Source: Lateolabrax maculatus
Taxonomy: Eukaryota > Chordata > Actinopteri > Acropomatiformes > Lateolabracidae
Length of the DNA: 64,000 bases
NCBI GenBank assembly: GCA_031216445.1
Contig: CM062196.1
Span: 600,001-664,000, forward strand
Direction of reading: 5' to 3'
Shown one piece after another: positions 61,007-64,000 of this stretch; the stretch's first letter is position 1; the number at the start of each line of letters is the position of its first letter. The notes below the pieces were generated by a model, which saw only the letters and a program-made list of their open reading frames with translations, did no database searches and was not told where the DNA came from. The position numbers and the translations under genes were made by a program.

Positions 61007-61829
61007 CTGCCTGTGATGTAGGAATCACCTCCTCCCTTTGTTGTGTTTCGGAGACCTTTCCAGTTATATCCACTTCACTGTCTTCCACTTCAGTCACCCT
61101 GTCCTTCATGTTGCCATCGGCGGTCTCTCTGTTCTGCTCTGAGAAGTTTCCCCTAAAACTGCCGTCCATTTGTTCCTCGCTCTTTCCTGAACATGTCTTT
61201 TTAACTCCTTGACCGTTTTCTGCTTGTTGGGAAATCTTCTGGTCTCTTCTGAACAGACTCTTTGAGGGTTCATGAGTCCTTTCAGCTTTCAAGTCTTTTA
61301 CCTTGACGGTGTTCGTTGAGTCTTCCTTTGCGGCGTCTCTCTCCTTGGATTGACCAATTCTGAAAACATTGGAGAGGTCGTCTTTGAGATTATTGAAGTC
61401 CTCTTTGAGAAAGCTCAGACGGTTGATGGTCTTTTCTGCTGACTTTGTCTCTTTGTCCTTGGACGAGCTGATGCTGAAGACGCTGGTCACGTCTTCTTTA
61501 AAGTGGCTGAAGTCCTCTTTCAGGAGATCGAGTGTACTGCTGGCCGGTTTATTTTCTGCCTGGATCGATGGGTGGTCCTCATGCTCTGTCTTTGTGTCTT
61601 TGTCCCTGAAAACTTTCAGCACTTCTTCCTTCAACTGGCTGAAGTCCTCTTTGAAAAGACTCAGTGGGCTTATGGTCTTTCTGTCCCTCTGACTTATCTT
61701 AAGAAGTTGTTTCATCCTCGTGTTTTTGTTCTTCTCTGGGTCAAAGTCATCTGTCCCGTCGCCCTCTTGGAGACGTATTTCAGGCTCTCTCTGGTCATTT
61801 TCCTGTGCAGTTTCCTCAGCAACACTCAT
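61007..61829 (-). CDS. KEDF-repeat protein, large N-terminal exon
   Basis: 823 bases encode about 274 residues from the ATG at 61829 to the donor GCAG|GTGGGC. The protein is charged and probably largely helical or disordered. Three copies of the pattern L(F/L)KEDFxx(L/F)K(E/D)(E/D)(V/L)xxVF start near residues 58, 102 and 140 (KEDF at 60, 104, 142), separated by Lys/Ser/Glu-rich linkers such as SSSKDKETKSAEK. No signal peptide, membrane segment, RING or B-box is seen. Spliced to the acidic and SPRY exons it gives roughly 530 residues. I do not recognise a named family; the repeats may form short amphipathic helices for self-assembly or partner binding. The start could lie further upstream if the exon near 62457 is used. 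Confidence 0.85.
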
Positions 61830-61868
61830 TTTCTGTCTATCTGCCTGTTTTCAGTCTTTTGTTCCGTG

Positions 61869-61930
61869 AAACTTGTTTCAGTTCTTTCAGAAACTTGTTT
61901 CAGTTCTTTCAGAAACTTGTTTCAGTTCTT
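61869..61930. repeat. 22-bp tandem repeat upstream of KEDF gene start
   Basis: Two full and one partial copy of AAACTTGTTTCAGTTCTTTC plus AG start at 61869, 61891 and 61913. They lie 40-100 bp upstream of the ATG at 61829. Each unit carries GTTTC/GAAAC half-sites. Confidence 0.85.
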
Positions 61931-62456
61931 CTTTATCTTTGTAAACTTGTGTTTTGAAGCTCTTTACTTCATGTTCTCTGAGTCCTTCTAGTCACACTAA
62001 ACTTATTGTTGGAGACTTCAGAGAGCACCTGTATTACCAGACGAATGTGGAATTTAGTAGAGTTCGTAACATGTTAATATTTGTACAGTGACAAATGTTT
62101 TTTATTGAAATAACATCTCATTTTCTTTCTGTAGCAATTCTCTTCCATCCACAATCATAATGAAGATGTTGACTCTGTTGTGTGAGAGTTGTGACCTCTG
62201 ATAAAGATTGATTAATAACACTTGGATGACATTGTTTAGTCTGTTTAAGCTTTTGAGAGTTATTTTGCCTCAGGAAAACTTTTTTTTTAACTAACCCTGG
62301 ACTAAGACACACTTAGGATAAATTGTAAAATACACACCGTACATCTGGAGTGATTGTCTCTACACCTTTCAATTCACATTCAGATTTGTTTCAAGTTAAT
62401 CTGGTTTCAGTTGATTCAATGTCAGTCGTTTAAACAGATCAATCAGAGCTACTTAC
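61931..62456. other. Upstream or first intron of KEDF gene
   Basis: AT-rich, no coding frame recognised. Confidence 0.4.
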
Positions 62457-62474
62457 AGCTGCTTCAGTCTCCAT
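62457..62474 (-). other. Possible first exon end of KEDF gene
   Basis: On the minus strand ATGGAGACTGAAGCAGCT is followed by a consensus donor GTAAGTAG. This could be the end of a first exon, either with an upstream in-frame start (METEAA) or as 5' UTR. The exon start is not defined and the join to 61829 is not proven. Confidence 0.3.
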
Positions 62475-63424
62475 GTTTCTGTCTGAAATCACAACAAAGT
62501 GCCATAAATCCAGACGTGTGTCCTTGGTGTGGAAGCTCAGACTGTTGTGGCTGTAATCTCTGACTGTCGACGTTCTTTCATTCAGCTGAACGTGTTTCTG
62601 GTTCGACCAGTTCGTCTCCATATTTCACTGCTCAGCTGACGACTGGCTGATGTGTGCAGCACTTTGGCTTGTTTCTCTGTCTGTGTTTCTGCTTTAAAGA
62701 AAGTTGAGGGAAAATCCTCCAGAGTGAGTGTTCGGCTGCTTGTCACATCTTTGAACAGTTAGTTTAGGTTTTAGGTTAAAGATTAGAACTAGGACTAGGT
62801 GTTAAGGTGTACTTACAGCCAATAAATCCAGTTTTATATATATTATATGTATATATATATACTGTACTCTCAGTTATTTTTTTAAAACTGCAAATCTTCC
62901 TACAAAAAGTGATAGCAATATATTTTTTAACAGGACTGCAAATTTCTTTGTTTGTCAGATTACAGCCAATGTTTCTGAGTAGCACTAAATCCATTCAGAC
63001 GTTTCTGTTCGGTCCAGTATTTACAAACTATTTTTTACTCTAATGGGATTTGTGATGTCTGAAATTCAGTGATGAACCTTTGAGCTCCACTTTGGTTCAG
63101 TTTTGAGTTTAAATATAAGCTGGTTATGGTTTGGGGTTTGAGTTTCACTGAGATGTCTTTATTAGACGTCTAATGAAGAATCAGTTCAAACACTTTGTGA
63201 TTTTTGTTTGACATATTATCACCTTATGTTAGCTGATGCTAACAGTGTTCTGTTCAGCCAGCTGCTGAAGCTCATTAAATATTCATGAGATGTTCATTTC
63301 TTATTATTTGTATTGTATTTATATTTGTTTGTAGTATTCTGTATTTCGGGCCTGTGTGTGTGTGTGTGTTAAACTGAGTGAAAAAAAGAATTAAAAGATT
63401 AATAAATATTCTTCTTCTGCTGCG
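62475..63424. other. Intergenic, AT-rich
   Basis: Contains a TA-rich run (about 62836-62862). No gene was recognised. Confidence 0.4.
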
Positions 63425-63547
63425 CTACAATTCAGAAGGAAATGTACTTTTACTTCAGTTAGATTGTGAATGCAGGACAGAGTATTTCTACACTGTTGTA
63501 CTAGTACCTTTACTACAGTAAAAGATCAGAGATCTTCTTCCACCTCT
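63425..63547 (-). mobile_element. Inverted left-end fragment of TIR element
   Basis: Read in reverse it begins CAGAGGTGGAAGAAGATCTC and continues with TTTTACTGTAGTAAAGGTAC, the left-end type of the 40733-41134 family. Confidence 0.7.
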
Positions 63548-63903
63548 GAAACGAAGAAGTTTCATTCTTCACAAAACAAATAATGACGATAAGCAACAAA
63601 ATACAAAACAAAGTCCATCAGTCCAGTGATCAATTAGTTAATCAACACAAAAACGAATTGGCAACAATTCTGATCATTGATTTTTAACCATTTCTCAATC
63701 CAGACATCTGATTTTTGTCTCTCAGGGTTGAAAATCGGCTGCTTTCTTGGACTTTATATTTATTTATTTTTTAAACTGTGAATCTTCTTTATTAAACCAA
63801 ACAGTTCATCAGTTATATTCAGCAGATTCATCAATAACAGATACACTTGAACCTGTAAATATTAGTCTTCATCAGGGTTCTTAACATGAAAGTTCTGGTT
63901 CTG

Positions 63904-64000
63904 GTAGGACCTCCTCCTCCTCATCTTCCTCCTCCCCCTCCTCCCTCCTCCTCCTCCTCCTCCCTCTACCCCTCATCCCTCCTCCTCCTCCTCCTCCCTC
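63904..64000. repeat. (TCC)n pyrimidine tract at window edge
   Basis: About 97 bp of TCC-rich sequence runs off the end of the window. Confidence 0.95.

Overview
The window looks like a piece of a spiny-rayed (percomorph) teleost genome. The sequence shows split vertebrate genes, very dense CA/GT microsatellites and minisatellites, and dispersed repeats that I recognise as common in teleosts: LINE tails, a small terminal-inverted-repeat (TIR) element ending in CCACCACTG, and a repeat carrying GTCGCCCCCTGCTGG. No bacterial-style operons, CRISPR arrays, rRNA or tRNA genes were seen.

Three genes can be supported. (1) diras1 (minus strand, coding 33101 down to 31303) is a complete 199-residue Di-Ras small GTPase in three coding exons. 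(2) apc2 (plus strand, six coding exons from 53979 to 58094) matches the N-terminal region of APC2 (294 residues). The armadillo repeats and the rest of the protein are not found in the remaining 5.9 kb. (3) An unnamed gene (minus strand, about 61829 to 58900) encodes three KEDF-type helical repeats, an acidic exon and a C-terminal PRY-SPRY (B30.2) domain. It lies just past the last visible apc2 exon and runs against it. From memory, human DIRAS1 and APC2 both lie on chromosome 19p13.3, which fits their proximity here.

Layout: 1-31 kb is gene-poor, with a LINE tail at 1.0-1.7 kb, a LINE reverse-transcriptase relic near 19.7 kb, a LINE C-terminal and 3' end near 25.2-26.0 kb, and many simple repeats. 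31.3-33.1 kb is diras1. A CpG-rich patch with a minus-strand donor site near 39.6 kb may be its first exon and promoter. 42.3-43.4 kb holds a decayed non-LTR retrotransposon on the minus strand. A second CpG-rich patch with a plus-strand donor near 43.9 kb may be the apc2 first exon and promoter, followed by a 1-kb minisatellite. 53.2-54.4 kb packs three unrelated tandem arrays tightly around the first apc2 coding exon. 58.9-62.5 kb is the KEDF/PRY-SPRY gene. Exon borders were read by eye from splice signals and reading phase; family names come from recalled protein similarity, not from a search.
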